NCBI GenBank assembly: GCA_000509225.1
Contig: BAOK01000001.1
Coordinates: 1,950,245 to 2,014,244 of the forward strand
Direction of reading: 5' to 3'
Source of the DNA: Parvibaculaceae bacterium Mf 1.05b.01
GTDB taxonomy: Bacteria; Pseudomonadota; Alphaproteobacteria; Parvibaculales; Parvibaculaceae
Length of the DNA: 64,000 bases
Shown in pieces: positions 44,997 through 53,054 of the stretch (the stretch's first letter is position 1; each line of letters begins with the position of its first letter). A program made the position numbers and the translations under genes. Under the pieces are notes generated by a model, which was not told the DNA's origin, made no database searches, and saw only the letters and a program-made list of their open reading frames with translations.

Positions 44997-45869
44997 GTGA
45001 CTAAAGTGAGCCTTTTGCCCGACCGGGTGGTTTGTAGGATTGGTGGCGCAGACGCCCAAGATTTTCTGCAGAATCTGCTGACGAACAACCTGGAGCGGGT
45101 CTCTCCGACTCAAGGCATCTACACGCTTTTGCAAACGCCCCAGGGTAAATATCTATTCGATTTTTTTGTCATCGAACAGGAGGGACATTACCTCATTGAT
45201 TGCGACCGAGACGCCGCACCAGAGCTTTTAAAACGGCTGATGTTTTACAAGCTTCGCGCGGACGTGACGCTCGCAAGCCTGGGCGCCGACTGGGTCGTGG
45301 GTGCGGTTTGGGACACTGAAACGTCCGGGGAGGCAGGCCAGGCAGAGACATTTCACGGCGGCCTGCTGTTTAACGATCCGCGCCTTTTAGATCTGGGCCA
45401 ACGCTTCATGGTGCCTGCTGTGGCGACTGACGCGGCTTTGGCCGCCGGTGAGGTCAGCACGCCTGAAGATTATGATGCCCATCGTATCGCCCTGGCCGTG
45501 CCCGGGGCGCAAGACCTGATCGCCGATAAAACCTTCCCGATGGAAGCCAATCTCGATCTGCTCAATGCGATTGATTTCCAGAAAGGGTGCTTTGTCGGGC
45601 AAGAGGTGACCTCTCGCACCCATCGCAAAGGTCAGGTCCGCAAACGCATTGTTGGGGTAACAGCTAGCGCAGACATTCCGACACCGCACACGGCGGTGAT
45701 GGCAGGAGAGCGTCAGGCGGGCGAACTGCTTTCCTCATCTGGTGCCCAAGGACTTGCGCTGCTGCGCCTGGACCGTCTGGACAGTCCGCTTACCGCTGGT
45801 GAGATTGCTCTCCAGGCTTCGCTTCCTGAATGGTTGTCTGACGATGTGGCGAGTGGCTCGAAAGAATGA
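44997..45869 (+). CDS. ygfZ: tRNA-modifying / folate-binding protein YgfZ
   Basis: A 290-residue YgfZ (IBA57-like) protein, which helps Fe-S enzymes such as MiaB using a tetrahydrofolate-binding fold. The hallmark is KGCFVGQEVTSR (about 200-211), with the conserved Cys. The rest follows the GcvT fold: D-A-Q-D-F-L-Q-N-L-L-T-N-N start and F-Q-K-G-C at two-thirds. The GTG at 44997 is chosen because AAGGTGG lies 5 nt upstream and the protein then begins at the normal place; the frame upstream carries no such motif. The next gene (tag) overlaps by 4 nt. Confidence 0.9.
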   Translation: MTKVSLLPDRVVCRIGGADAQDFLQNLLTNNLERVSPTQGIYTLLQTPQGKYLFDFFVIEQEGHYLIDCDRDAAPELLKRLMFYKLRADVTLASLGADWVVGAVWDTETSGEAGQAETFHGGLLFNDPRLLDLGQRFMVPAVATDAALAAGEVSTPEDYDAHRIALAVPGAQDLIADKTFPMEANLDLLNAIDFQKGCFVGQEVTSRTHRKGQVRKRIVGVTASADIPTPHTAVMAGERQAGELLSSSGAQGLALLRLDRLDSPLTAGEIALQASLPEWLSDDVASGSKE

Positions 45870-46450
45870 GTAAGACGCGCTGTACATGGTCTGCCGCTGA
45901 CGATCCGGTTTATGTCGCCTATCATGATGACGAATGGGGCGTGCCTGAATGGGATGACCGGGCTTTGTTTGAAAAACTGCAGCTTGATGGATTTCAAGCC
46001 GGGCTCTCCTGGATCACGATCCTGAAAAAGCGAGACAATTTCCGAAAAGCCTTTGACGGCTTCGTGCCTGAGAAGATCGCGCGCTACACGCCAAAGAAAG
46101 TCGACCGGTTGCTGCAGGATGCAGGCATTATTCGCCATCGCGGGAAAATTGAAGCAACCATCGGCAATGCAAAAGCCTATCTCGACATTATGGAGAAGGA
46201 AGGCAGCTTTGCAGATTTCCTTTGGGATTTTGTTGACGGTGCGCCGGTTCAGAACAGCTTCAAAACCATGAAGTCCGTGCCTGCAGAGACTGCGATGAGC
46301 AAGAAGCTCTCAAAAGAACTCAAAGCCCGTGGCTTCAAATTTTGTGGGCCCACCATCGTGTATGCCTTCGCGCAAGCCGTCGGCATGGTGAATGATCACA
46401 CGACCGATTGCTTCCGCCACAAGGAATGTGCGGCGCTGGCAAAGAGGTAA
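45866..46450 (+). CDS. tag: DNA-3-methyladenine glycosylase I
   Basis: Tag excises 3-methyladenine from DNA in base-excision repair. The 194-residue protein has the zinc-binding Cys4 and His region at the N-terminus (R-C-T-W-S, Y-H-D-D-E-W-G-V-P) and the catalytic-acid Glu in E-K-L-Q-L-D-G-F-Q-A-G-L-S-W, then the I-L-K-K-R segment of the helix-hairpin-helix core and C-terminal zinc-site residues H-T-T-D-C-F-R-H. Its ATG overlaps the ygfZ stop as ATGA, so they form an operon. The class does not act on N7-methylguanine. Confidence 0.92.
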   Translation: MSKTRCTWSAADDPVYVAYHDDEWGVPEWDDRALFEKLQLDGFQAGLSWITILKKRDNFRKAFDGFVPEKIARYTPKKVDRLLQDAGIIRHRGKIEATIGNAKAYLDIMEKEGSFADFLWDFVDGAPVQNSFKTMKSVPAETAMSKKLSKELKARGFKFCGPTIVYAFAQAVGMVNDHTTDCFRHKECAALAKR

Positions 46451-46476
46451 CAATCTTGTCTAGCACCACGACAGGA

Positions 46477-47031
46477 ATGGACACAATTTCTATGATTGGC
46501 AACCGGGTCGTTGTCACTGGCATGGCCGGGGCTGGAAAGAGCACCCTCTCTAAGATGCTGGCGACGAAGACTGGCCTTCCTCTTATCCATCTCGACCTTC
46601 ATCGTTGGAATCCCGGCTGGGTCTTAGTGCCAGAGAACGAGTTCCTCCAAAAACAACGTGCGCTGCTTTCTGGCGAGAGATGGATTGTTGACAGCAATGA
46701 TGTCGATACCGAGCTGCTTGTTGAGCGCGCGGACACACTTGTGGTTCTCGACACTCCCTGGTGGCTGTGTGCGTGGCGTGCATTCAGACGCGGAATTCGC
46801 AGACCGCGCGGTGTTCAATTGCCAGATGGGTGTGATGAGTCTTTCTCACAACGGTTCGGGGACGAGTGGGGAATTGTTTGGCGCAATTGGCGGGGCCGCA
46901 AGTCAGTGCGGGAACGAGAGCTTTCGATTGCTTCGCGGTGTCAAACGCATATGGAGGTTCATGTATTAAGGTCGAAACGGGAAACGGCTGAATTTATAGA
47001 TCGCGGCGACCAGCGGAATGTCCAGTTGTAA
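46477..47031 (+). CDS. adenylate-kinase-like P-loop NTPase
   Basis: A 184-residue protein with a P-loop G-M-A-G-A-G-K-S (residues 15-22) preceded by a short beta strand, and an LD and RxxR rich C-terminal half. The fold is that of small-molecule kinases (AAA_17 or topology-modulation-like proteins), not adenylate kinase itself. The start is uncertain: ATG 46477 is used, but a TTG at 46456 with GAGG 8 nt upstream is also possible. It follows tag by about 26 nt, so one transcript is likely. Substrate unknown. Confidence 0.6.
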   Translation: MDTISMIGNRVVVTGMAGAGKSTLSKMLATKTGLPLIHLDLHRWNPGWVLVPENEFLQKQRALLSGERWIVDSNDVDTELLVERADTLVVLDTPWWLCAWRAFRRGIRRPRGVQLPDGCDESFSQRFGDEWGIVWRNWRGRKSVRERELSIASRCQTHMEVHVLRSKRETAEFIDRGDQRNVQL

Positions 47032-47035
47032 CAGT

Positions 47036-47051
47036 GGGGACAAATGTCCCC
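47036..47051. promoter_or_regulatory. perfect palindrome GGGGACA / TGTCCCC downstream of the kinase gene
   Basis: GGGGACA-AA-TGTCCCC is a perfect 7-bp inverted repeat with a 2-nt spacer, 5 nt after the kinase stop. It lacks a T-run, so it does not look like a terminator. It shares TGTCCC/GGGACA arms with the sites at 8333-8344 and 34496-34512 but here lies downstream of two convergent genes. Confidence 0.4.
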
Positions 47052-47109
47052 GATCGGAACATTCTGTCAAATGAGACGAGTGGGCAGTCGGTCTGTGGTG
47101 AGAGCGCGA

Positions 47110-47817
47110 CTACCAGTTTTCGCCGAACGGACGGATGACGACGTCTGATGACCAGGCTGAGCGCGGCTGATGGGCGATCCGAAAACACTCATCAGCAATA
47201 TCAGTAGGCTTGCAGAAAAACGCGTCGGGCTGATCGGGCATGGCTTCGCGGGTCCAAGGCACATCAATCACGGCGTCAATGGCCACATAGGCAGCATGAA
47301 CCCCATTAGGCCCAGCATGACGTGCAATGCTCTCTAGCAATATGCGCTGTGCAGCCTTGGTTGGCGCAAAGGCTGCAAAATTGCCTTTGCCCCGATAGGC
47401 AGATGTGTTGCCGGTACCGAGGATGACGCCGTGGCCCGCCTCGATCATTGCCGGTGCCGTCAATTGTGCCAGATGCAGGAGCGCCATTGTATTGATCTTG
47501 AAATTGCGCCCCAGGATCTTCGGATCGACGTCGAGGAAACTCCCGAATGCCCCTCCCACCGCATTGTGGATGACTATTTCTGGTGCGCCCAGATCCGACT
47601 GTACCTTGCTTACACAGTCCTTCAGCGCGTCCTCATCAGAGACATCACAGGGAAAAGCATGCGTGTTGTCGACATTTTTTGCCAGCTCCGCGAGACGGTC
47701 CTCATTTCGCGCAAGCATTGCGACACGATAACCCGCATCCGCAAAGCGTTTCACAAGAGCCGTGCCCGTTCCGGGGCCGACACCCGTGATCAGGCAAATT
47801 TTCTTATGTTCCGTCAT
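47110..47817 (-). CDS. atypical SDR with Phe in place of the catalytic Tyr
   Basis: A 235-residue SDR-fold protein. The cofactor loop T-G-V-G-P-G-T-G (about 11-18) departs from the classical TGxxxGIG, N-A-V-G-G replaces N-A-G, and where Y-x3-K is expected the sequence reads F150-A-P-T-K154. With no Tyr it may bind cofactor without normal chemistry, or use another residue. It is the third gene of the HxlR-linked operon; its start overlaps the stop of the frameshifted isomerase gene as ATGA, so its translation may depend on that gene being read through. Confidence 0.75.
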   Translation of the reverse strand: MTEHKKICLITGVGPGTGTALVKRFADAGYRVAMLARNEDRLAELAKNVDNTHAFPCDVSDEDALKDCVSKVQSDLGAPEIVIHNAVGGAFGSFLDVDPKILGRNFKINTMALLHLAQLTAPAMIEAGHGVILGTGNTSAYRGKGNFAAFAPTKAAQRILLESIARHAGPNGVHAAYVAIDAVIDVPWTREAMPDQPDAFFCKPTDIADECFRIAHQPRSAWSSDVVIRPFGENW

Positions 47818-48405
47818 CGCGCTAGCGCCTCCTCTAGGAATTCAAATCGATCATTGCCAAAGTAGAGCTCATCCTCCACGACCATGCTAGGGACACCAAA
47901 AACACCGGCACCCTCTGCCATGTCCTGGTAGGACGCTTGCGTTTTCTGAGATTGCTTCCTGCCTTGAAGAATCTCGGCAATCTGCGACACCCCTGCGGCC
48001 CTGAGAAGATCCTCGAGTTCCTGGTCATCAGCGAACGCCGTGCTTTTTGCCCATACACCTTCGAATACCGCCCGAACATATTCCTGAGCTTGACCAACTC
48101 TCTCAGCAACGACGGCCCCCAACAGGAGACGGTTACCGTCGATGGTCTGAAAGTGAGGATTGGGCGCGAACGGGACCGCGTATTTTTTTTGCCCACCGCG
48201 CAAGATCCGCCATCGCGTATCGACCTTTTGCCGGGCACTCGACAGTCGTCGGACGATTGCTCACTTTTTTCTGGAGCGCGATGACATTGATGGGTCTGTA
48301 ATCAATTGTCGCGCCCGTCCGTTCCGCCAGAGGCGGCAGTTGCGTCATAGCCAGATAGGAATAGGGACTGACAAAATCGAAAAAGAACTGAATGCTCTTG
48401 GTCAT
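47814..48405 (-). pseudogene. 2-hydroxychromene-2-carboxylate isomerase (frameshifted at A8)
   Basis: A DsbA-fold isomerase of the naphthalene-pathway type, interrupted by a frameshift. The N-terminal part (48405 down, first frame) reads F-D-F-V-S-P-Y-S-Y-L-A through A-D-L-A-R-W-A-K-K, then leaves the family; the other frame resumes with K-K-Y-A-V-P-F-A-P-N-P-H-F and goes on to the stop at 47814. The break is at eight T on the + strand (48183-48190), read as A8; seven A would restore one frame of 196 residues, the usual length. So a one-base insertion, a sequencing error or programmed slippage is possible. Start and stop overlap the neighbours as ATGA. Confidence 0.8.
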
Positions 48406-48983
48406 GAAGGTTGCCGTTCGGCTTCGCGATAAGGCACCAGTGCACGGCCAGCCGTGCCTTCGGGAAACCCGTTCCCATCAAGCAGGCGCTGCTTTGCGTC
48501 GAAATAAGCCCGCGAAAATTCAAAGAGCGGCGTATCGTCCGGCACACCGGCGAGTTGCGCAATCCCAAAGAGACTCGCCGTGTTCCCGTTCGCGCCCAGA
48601 TGGCCTTCGGGCCACTCGAATATCTGCACCCAAATGGAATATCCTGCTCCTTTGATGCCTTCAGAACCCGTCGTCTTAAGAATTGCATCCGTAATCGCTC
48701 GCGTCGCCAGTGATTTACGTTCCTGGTTCATCGACCCTTCGGGAACGTTGAGCTCGACCAGAAATTTGCCAACCTCTGCGACATAGGTGTCATCGGACTT
48801 GCCTCCGATGAACCAGTCTTCCTTTTCAATTTCCTTGAACCGTACCCAGGAAATCGACCGCCCGAAGGGTGTGTCCTGACCTCCCTCAATCTCCAGCATC
48901 ACATGGGTCAATTCTTCGGCAAGCTGCCCCTTCTGCTCGCGTGTAAGGGCTCCTTTAACGCAGTCTACAGTCAGCATTGGCAT
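48402..48983 (-). CDS. tautomerase-superfamily protein, two fused domains
   Basis: A 193-residue protein with a 4-oxalocrotonate-tautomerase-like domain at the N-terminus (M-P-M-L-T-V-D-C-V-K-G-A-L-T-R-E-Q-K), so Pro2 would be the catalytic amine after Met removal. A second similar segment from about 85 (L-N-V-P-E-G-S-M-N-Q-E-R-K) suggests a fused pair of modules. The C-terminal 60 residues are extra. It opens an HxlR-facing operon with the isomerase and SDR; GAGGA lies about 10 nt upstream of the ATG. The exact keto-enol substrate is unknown. Confidence 0.7.
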   Translation of the reverse strand: MPMLTVDCVKGALTREQKGQLAEELTHVMLEIEGGQDTPFGRSISWVRFKEIEKEDWFIGGKSDDTYVAEVGKFLVELNVPEGSMNQERKSLATRAITDAILKTTGSEGIKGAGYSIWVQIFEWPEGHLGANGNTASLFGIAQLAGVPDDTPLFEFSRAYFDAKQRLLDGNGFPEGTAGRALVPYREAERQPS

Positions 48984-49008
48984 AGTCGATTATCCTCGTT
49001 TGATCAAT

Positions 49009-49119
49009 TTGGTATCTTTAAGCTACCATAAATAATGATGGTTTAGAAAACCTTTTCAAGAATTTCTTTGATCTATTTGCTATTTCCCGGGCTTGCAGTA
49101 GGTTTTTTAGGGATACCAA
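49009..49119. promoter_or_regulatory. pair of TTGGTATC / GATACCAA half-sites between divergent promoters
   Basis: TTGGTATC (49009-49016) and GATACCAA (49112-49119) are inverted copies of the same 8-mer, each near one of the two divergent starts (tautomerase operon and HxlR gene). This is how a HxlR-type regulator often contacts a shared divergent region. A short GGTA-rich inner repeat (TGGTA to TACCA) lies by the first site. Confidence 0.5.
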
Positions 49120-49135
49120 TTAAGGAAGAGATCTT

Positions 49136-49639
49136 ATGACGCGTACCTCGCTCAAAGAATTCAACTGCAGCCTTGCGCAGGCCGCAGAGGTCATTGGCGA
49201 CAAGTGGACATTGCTAATCCTTCGCGAAGCCTTTTTCGGAACCACTTCCTTTTCCGAATTCAGGAAAAACCTGGGTGTCGCCAAGACTGTGCTGTCAGAC
49301 CGGCTGCAGTCTCTTGTGGATCATGGTGTTTTGGAGCGCGCACCGACCCGCCCGGGTGTCGACCGTTATACCTATCGACTGACAGCAGCAGGCAGGGATT
49401 TTTTTCCAACGCTGATCACGCTCATGCAATGGAGCGACAAATGGGTGTTTGGCCCAGGAAGTGAACCGTTTTGCGTTATGGACAAGGAAACAATGAGCCC
49501 GGTTCAGCAGGTTGGTGTGCAAGCGCGCGATGGGCATTTTCTAACACCTCGCGAAACGACATTTGGACCAGGCCCTGGCGCAAACGAAGAGACACGAGAG
49601 GCTTTGGTATCACTCAAACCAGGAAACCGCGCACTTTAA
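49136..49639 (+). CDS. HxlR-family transcriptional regulator
   Basis: A 167-residue winged-helix regulator with the DUF24/HxlR fold: F-N-C-S-L-A-Q-A-A-E-V-I-G-D-K-W-T-L-L-I-L-R-E start (one Cys at about 10) and F-S-E-F-R-K-N-L-G-V-A-K-T-V-L-S-D-R-L-Q-S-L. HxlR proteins often sense aldehydes or oxidants through Cys. It is divergent from the tautomerase-isomerase-SDR operon, so it is the probable controller of that operon; its ribosome site is AAGGAAGAG. The C-terminal 70 residues extend past the fold. Confidence 0.9.
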   Translation: MTRTSLKEFNCSLAQAAEVIGDKWTLLILREAFFGTTSFSEFRKNLGVAKTVLSDRLQSLVDHGVLERAPTRPGVDRYTYRLTAAGRDFFPTLITLMQWSDKWVFGPGSEPFCVMDKETMSPVQQVGVQARDGHFLTPRETTFGPGPGANEETREALVSLKPGNRAL

Positions 49640-50259
49640 GGCGCTAGCCACGTGCCCGCCCAGCGGTCGGCGCGCCATTCAAAACGCGCACGCCGGTTGC
49701 CACTTGGCGATAGAAACAGCCAATCGACTTGTTCAAAAACCATCTGTACCGCCGCAAAATTTGACCGGCCTGTCTCAAGTCTTTCTTCCGAAGGGATCTT
49801 GCCTTCAACGTCCGCTGGCAGGCCAGAGGCCGGGCCCGACAAAGGCATCCCAGGCTCACGCTCAGCGAGATAGGCCCGTCGGCTGGGAGGTGGCGCGCCC
49901 CTCCAGGCCGCGTCGGCATAGGCATCATGTTTGTGGACTATTGCAACGCCACTCATCTGAATCTGAATTTCATGGGTCGAGTCGTAAAAGGCCAGCATGA
50001 CGTTGGGGTTTCTGCCAATTTCAGAAATTTTGGCAGATCGCGCATCAGTGTGAAGACGGATTGACCGTGCCTCAAAGTCCACGTCCCGCAGGATAATGAT
50101 CCGCGCTTTCGGCGCTCCATTAAGACCGATTGTCGTCAAAACCGGCTTCTTGAAAGGATGGGTTCGCTCAGAAACCGCACTTTGCAGCATCTCCCTCCAG
50201 GTGGTCTGGACAGAGTTTAGGTCTCCGTAGTGGGCAGGCATTTCTGTTTGTTCAGGCAT
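49636..50259 (-). CDS. pyridoxamine 5'-phosphate oxidase-family flavin protein
   Basis: A 207-residue FMN-binding split-barrel protein, related to but distinct from PdxH (present at 7621). It has the I-I-L-R-D-V-D barrel segment (about 55-61), L-H-T-D-A-R-S-A-K, and a C-terminal W-L-F-L-S-P-S-G-N-R-R-A-R-F-E-W end. It likely binds FMN or F420-like flavin, function unknown. ATG 50259 is used; the frame is open further upstream into the hairpin repeat. It overlaps the HxlR gene end by 4 nt. Confidence 0.75.
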   Translation of the reverse strand: MPEQTEMPAHYGDLNSVQTTWREMLQSAVSERTHPFKKPVLTTIGLNGAPKARIIILRDVDFEARSIRLHTDARSAKISEIGRNPNVMLAFYDSTHEIQIQMSGVAIVHKHDAYADAAWRGAPPPSRRAYLAEREPGMPLSGPASGLPADVEGKIPSEERLETGRSNFAAVQMVFEQVDWLFLSPSGNRRARFEWRADRWAGTWLAP

Positions 50260-50288
50260 TGAGCGGAACCACTCCCTCTTCCTCTGAT

Positions 50289-50332
50289 GCATGTCCGGTC
50301 GGAACATCGCTGCGCACTTTTCCTGGAAATGC
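50289..50332 (+). repeat. intergenic double-stem hairpin repeat, copy 4 (imperfect)
   Basis: Outer stem GCATGTCC/GGAAATGC with one G-A mismatch, bulge GGTC in place of GGAC, inner stem GGAACA/TTTTCC with one C-T mismatch, single T, and loop ending CAC. This is the most degraded copy. It sits in the divergent region between the flavin protein and the KAS III gene. Confidence 0.7.
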
Positions 50333-50482
50333 TGCAAGCCACCCACCGAAATCTATAGCCAGCCTGCCCGCGCTGCACTATTTTTGGGGCAACAAAGCAA
50401 TTTAAATATGCAGGTGGGTTTGAGACCAGCGCCAAGCGTTCTTGGCCTCATTTTCCGCCGCGAAACTCTTCGGGTGGGAAGC

Positions 50483-51607
50483 GTGGCAAAAGTCGTCATT
50501 AGTGGCACTGGGGTATTTACACCCCCTAACTCAATCAGCAACGAGGAACTCGTTGCGTCGTTCAATGCCTATGTTGAGAAATTCAACACCGAAAACAAGC
50601 AAGCAATTGAAAGCGGCGAAGTCGAAGCCCTCAACCCCTCCAGCGCCGAGTTCATTTACAAAGCGTCCGGCATTGAGAACCGCTATGTGATGAATAAGGA
50701 CGGCATTCTGGACGTAGACACAATGTGTCCCCGGCTGCCGGAGCGCTCCAACAATGAGCCCTCAATCCTGGCTGAGATGTCCGTCATCGCCGCCAAAGAA
50801 GCAATGGCGCGCGCCAATAAAAAGCCGGAGGACATCGACGCAGTTCTTGTCGCCTGCTCAAACCTGCAACGCGCCTACCCTGCCATCTCCATTGAGGTGC
50901 AAGACCTCCTTGGCATTGACGGCTTCGGCTTTGACATGAACGTCGCCTGCTCATCCGCCACGTTCGGCTTGAAGACAGCGCATGACATGGTTATCAGCGG
51001 CGGCGCTGACTGCGTCATGGTGGTCGATCCTGAAATCTGCACCGGACACCTGAATTTCCGCGATCGCGACAGTCACTTCATTTTCGGAGATGTGTGCACG
51101 GCCATCATCGTTGAACGCGATGAGACATGCACTGCAGACGGTTCCTGGGAAGTGTTGGGAACACGTCTGATGACCCAGTTTTCCAACAACATCCGAAACA
51201 ATTTCGGTTTCCTCAATCGTACAGCACCAGAGACCGCACAGGACGCGGATAAGCTCTTCGTTCAGGAAGGCCGCAAAGTGTTCAAAGAAGTGGTGCCGAT
51301 GGTTTCAAAGCTCATCATTGAGCATGCGACCGATGAAGGTCTTGAGCCGACTGCGCTCAAGCGCTTGTGGTTGCACCAGGCCAACAAGGGCATGAACGAT
51401 TTTATCGGAAAGAAAGTGCTGGGACGCGAGCCAAGTGTTGAAGAGTCGCCGAACATCCTGAAAGACTACGCAAACACCAGCTCCGCTGGATCCATCGTCG
51501 CTTTCAATAAGTATAGCGACGACCTCAAAGAGGGCGATACGGGCGTCATCTGCAGCTTTGGCGCGGGATATTCGGCTGGCAGCGTGATCGTGCGCAAACG
51601 CGCATAG
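50483..51607 (+). CDS. beta-ketoacyl-ACP synthase III-type (long form)
   Basis: A 374-residue thiolase-fold synthase with the FabH triad: Cys156 in NVACSSATFGL, His298 in LHQANKGMND and Asn331 in NTSSAGSIV. It is about 55 residues longer than E. coli FabH, with an insertion before the Cys, like the long KAS III of many Proteobacteria; it may start fatty-acid synthesis or make a special chain. GTG 50483 is chosen because GGGAAG lies just upstream; the frame is open further left but includes the hairpin copy 4. It is followed by hairpin copy 5. Confidence 0.85.
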   Translation: MAKVVISGTGVFTPPNSISNEELVASFNAYVEKFNTENKQAIESGEVEALNPSSAEFIYKASGIENRYVMNKDGILDVDTMCPRLPERSNNEPSILAEMSVIAAKEAMARANKKPEDIDAVLVACSNLQRAYPAISIEVQDLLGIDGFGFDMNVACSSATFGLKTAHDMVISGGADCVMVVDPEICTGHLNFRDRDSHFIFGDVCTAIIVERDETCTADGSWEVLGTRLMTQFSNNIRNNFGFLNRTAPETAQDADKLFVQEGRKVFKEVVPMVSKLIIEHATDEGLEPTALKRLWLHQANKGMNDFIGKKVLGREPSVEESPNILKDYANTSSAGSIVAFNKYSDDLKEGDTGVICSFGAGYSAGSVIVRKRA

Positions 51608-51655
51608 GGTTCGCACTGCCAATCCGACTTCTCAGGATGCTCGCCCTCATTGAGC

Positions 51656-51699
51656 GCGCACTCGGACGGAAAACCGCAGCACACTTTTCCTGAGTGCGC
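51656..51699 (+). repeat. intergenic double-stem hairpin repeat, copy 5
   Basis: Outer stem GCGCACTC/GAGTGCGC, bulge GGAC, inner stem GGAAAA/TTTTCC, single T, loop starting CCG and ending CAC. The outer arms differ from the other copies yet pair perfectly. It ends at the base next to the stop of the minus-strand hypothetical gene at 51700. Confidence 0.85.
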
Positions 51700-52074
51700 T
51701 TACTTTTTCAAAAAGGGCTGCACCGCCACGATGTGGAAGGTGCGCATCTCTCCGTCATCTTCCAAAACAGAGAGATATTCCCCGACGCTGATCAGGTGTT
51801 TATCGAGCTTAAAGAAAGGCTCGTCGCCTTCCGGCGTGTTCGGATCATAATCAATTGTCCAGCCCCGACCGATATGCCGCAAGAGCCCCCGCTCATCCGG
51901 CTCGCCATTGCTGAAGCGCCTCACTACGCAATCCTGCTTGTGCGCCTTCCATGCCTCTGGATCCAGATGACCATCAGCATCCAAGGGTGCCACAAAATCG
52001 TAGCCGTGCTTGTCGCTGCCTTCTGGAAACTCGTCGCTGCGGGCAGCATTCATATGAATACGGTACAGGGTCAT
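51700..52074 (-). CDS. conserved hypothetical protein (124 residues)
   Basis: A 124-residue acidic protein, unknown to me by name. It opens M-T-L-Y-R-I-H-M-N-A-A-R-S and has a central W-K-A-H-K-Q-D-C-V-V-R-R-F and an I-D-Y-D-P-N-T-P-E-G-D-E block, both of the kind seen in small conserved alphaproteobacterial proteins. No signal peptide or membrane segment is present. Its stop codon abuts hairpin copy 5. It lies 36 nt downstream of a universal-stress gene and could share its transcript. Confidence 0.6.
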   Translation of the reverse strand: MTLYRIHMNAARSDEFPEGSDKHGYDFVAPLDADGHLDPEAWKAHKQDCVVRRFSNGEPDERGLLRHIGRGWTIDYDPNTPEGDEPFFKLDKHLISVGEYLSVLEDDGEMRTFHIVAVQPFLKK

Positions 52075-52110
52075 ACCTGCCCTCCTTCTATCAAAACAAA
52101 ATTTGAAGCT

Positions 52111-52971
52111 CTAGTGCGCCATCAGCACGGGAACACTGGTGTGAGCTCGCACATGTTGCGTGGCGCCCCCAAAGAGAAACTCTCGAAGACGGCTGTGACC
52201 ATACCCCCCCATCACAAGCAGATCGGCGCCTGCGCTCGCGGCTTCTTCAAGAAGGACCTCACCAACTGCGCGTCCGTCTGCTTTCACAAAGCGGAAGTTT
52301 GCCGTTGCGCCGTGAAGAGCGAGATAGTTTTCCAAGACTGAATTTGGCACGCCATCATCGTCGCCTTCATCAATGCAGAGAATGGTGACTTTGGTGGCTT
52401 TTTCGATAAACGGCACTGCTGCCGTTACTGCAGCAGAGGCCTGAAGACTGCCGTCCCAGCCAACCAGAATATTGTCACCAATTGAGTTTGCAGCTGACTT
52501 GGGTGCGATCAACACCGGACGGTCTGCGCTCATCAGAGCACCTTCCAGGGCGTCCCCGCCTGCAATGCCATCTTCGATTTCTGAACCCGAGAACATTACC
52601 AGGTCAGACAGACGACTTTCTTCTGCGACGACAAGATCGCGCCGACCCGTCGCTTCGCCGAACCGGGCCGAGGGAAGTGTGCCTGTGTCGGTCACCACAG
52701 GGAGACCTGCGGCAGCGGCCTCAGACTCCGTGCTGCTTTTCGCCGCCGCGACCGCTGCGTCCGACCCTTCTTTGGCGGCCTGAAGCAGGTCTTCAATCAC
52801 CTGTCCCGACACACCATCGCCCAAGTAGGGCAATGCCTCGCTTGGATCAGGGCGAACGAACAGAACCTTCGCCTGCGCCCCGAACTTTTTCGCCACCAAC
52901 AGGGCTGCGTTCAAGACTGGTTTATCTGAATCTGTTCCATGAACAGGAACGAGTACTTTCCGAATAGGCAT
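52111..52971 (-). CDS. universal stress protein, tandem USP domains
   Basis: A 286-residue protein with two USP folds. The N-terminal one starts MPIRKVLVPVHGTDSDKPVLNAAL; the C-terminal one starts ILVGWDGSLQASAAV (about 170) and ends with M-G-G-Y-G-H-S-R-L-R-E-F-L-F-G-G-A-T, a near-canonical G-x2-G-x9-G-x ATP-binding motif. USPs help survival under energy or oxidative stress. It is separated by 83 nt from the next USP-like gene upstream on the same strand and by a short gap from the hypothetical gene. Which stress is unknown. Confidence 0.87.
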   Translation of the reverse strand: MPIRKVLVPVHGTDSDKPVLNAALLVAKKFGAQAKVLFVRPDPSEALPYLGDGVSGQVIEDLLQAAKEGSDAAVAAAKSSTESEAAAAGLPVVTDTGTLPSARFGEATGRRDLVVAEESRLSDLVMFSGSEIEDGIAGGDALEGALMSADRPVLIAPKSAANSIGDNILVGWDGSLQASAAVTAAVPFIEKATKVTILCIDEGDDDGVPNSVLENYLALHGATANFRFVKADGRAVGEVLLEEAASAGADLLVMGGYGHSRLREFLFGGATQHVRAHTSVPVLMAH

Positions 52972-53054
52972 TGCCGACCTCCTTTATGCCATCTGATGAA
53001 CACACATTAATCCCAGATCGTCGATGACCCTATGACCCAGATCAACCCGTCAAA

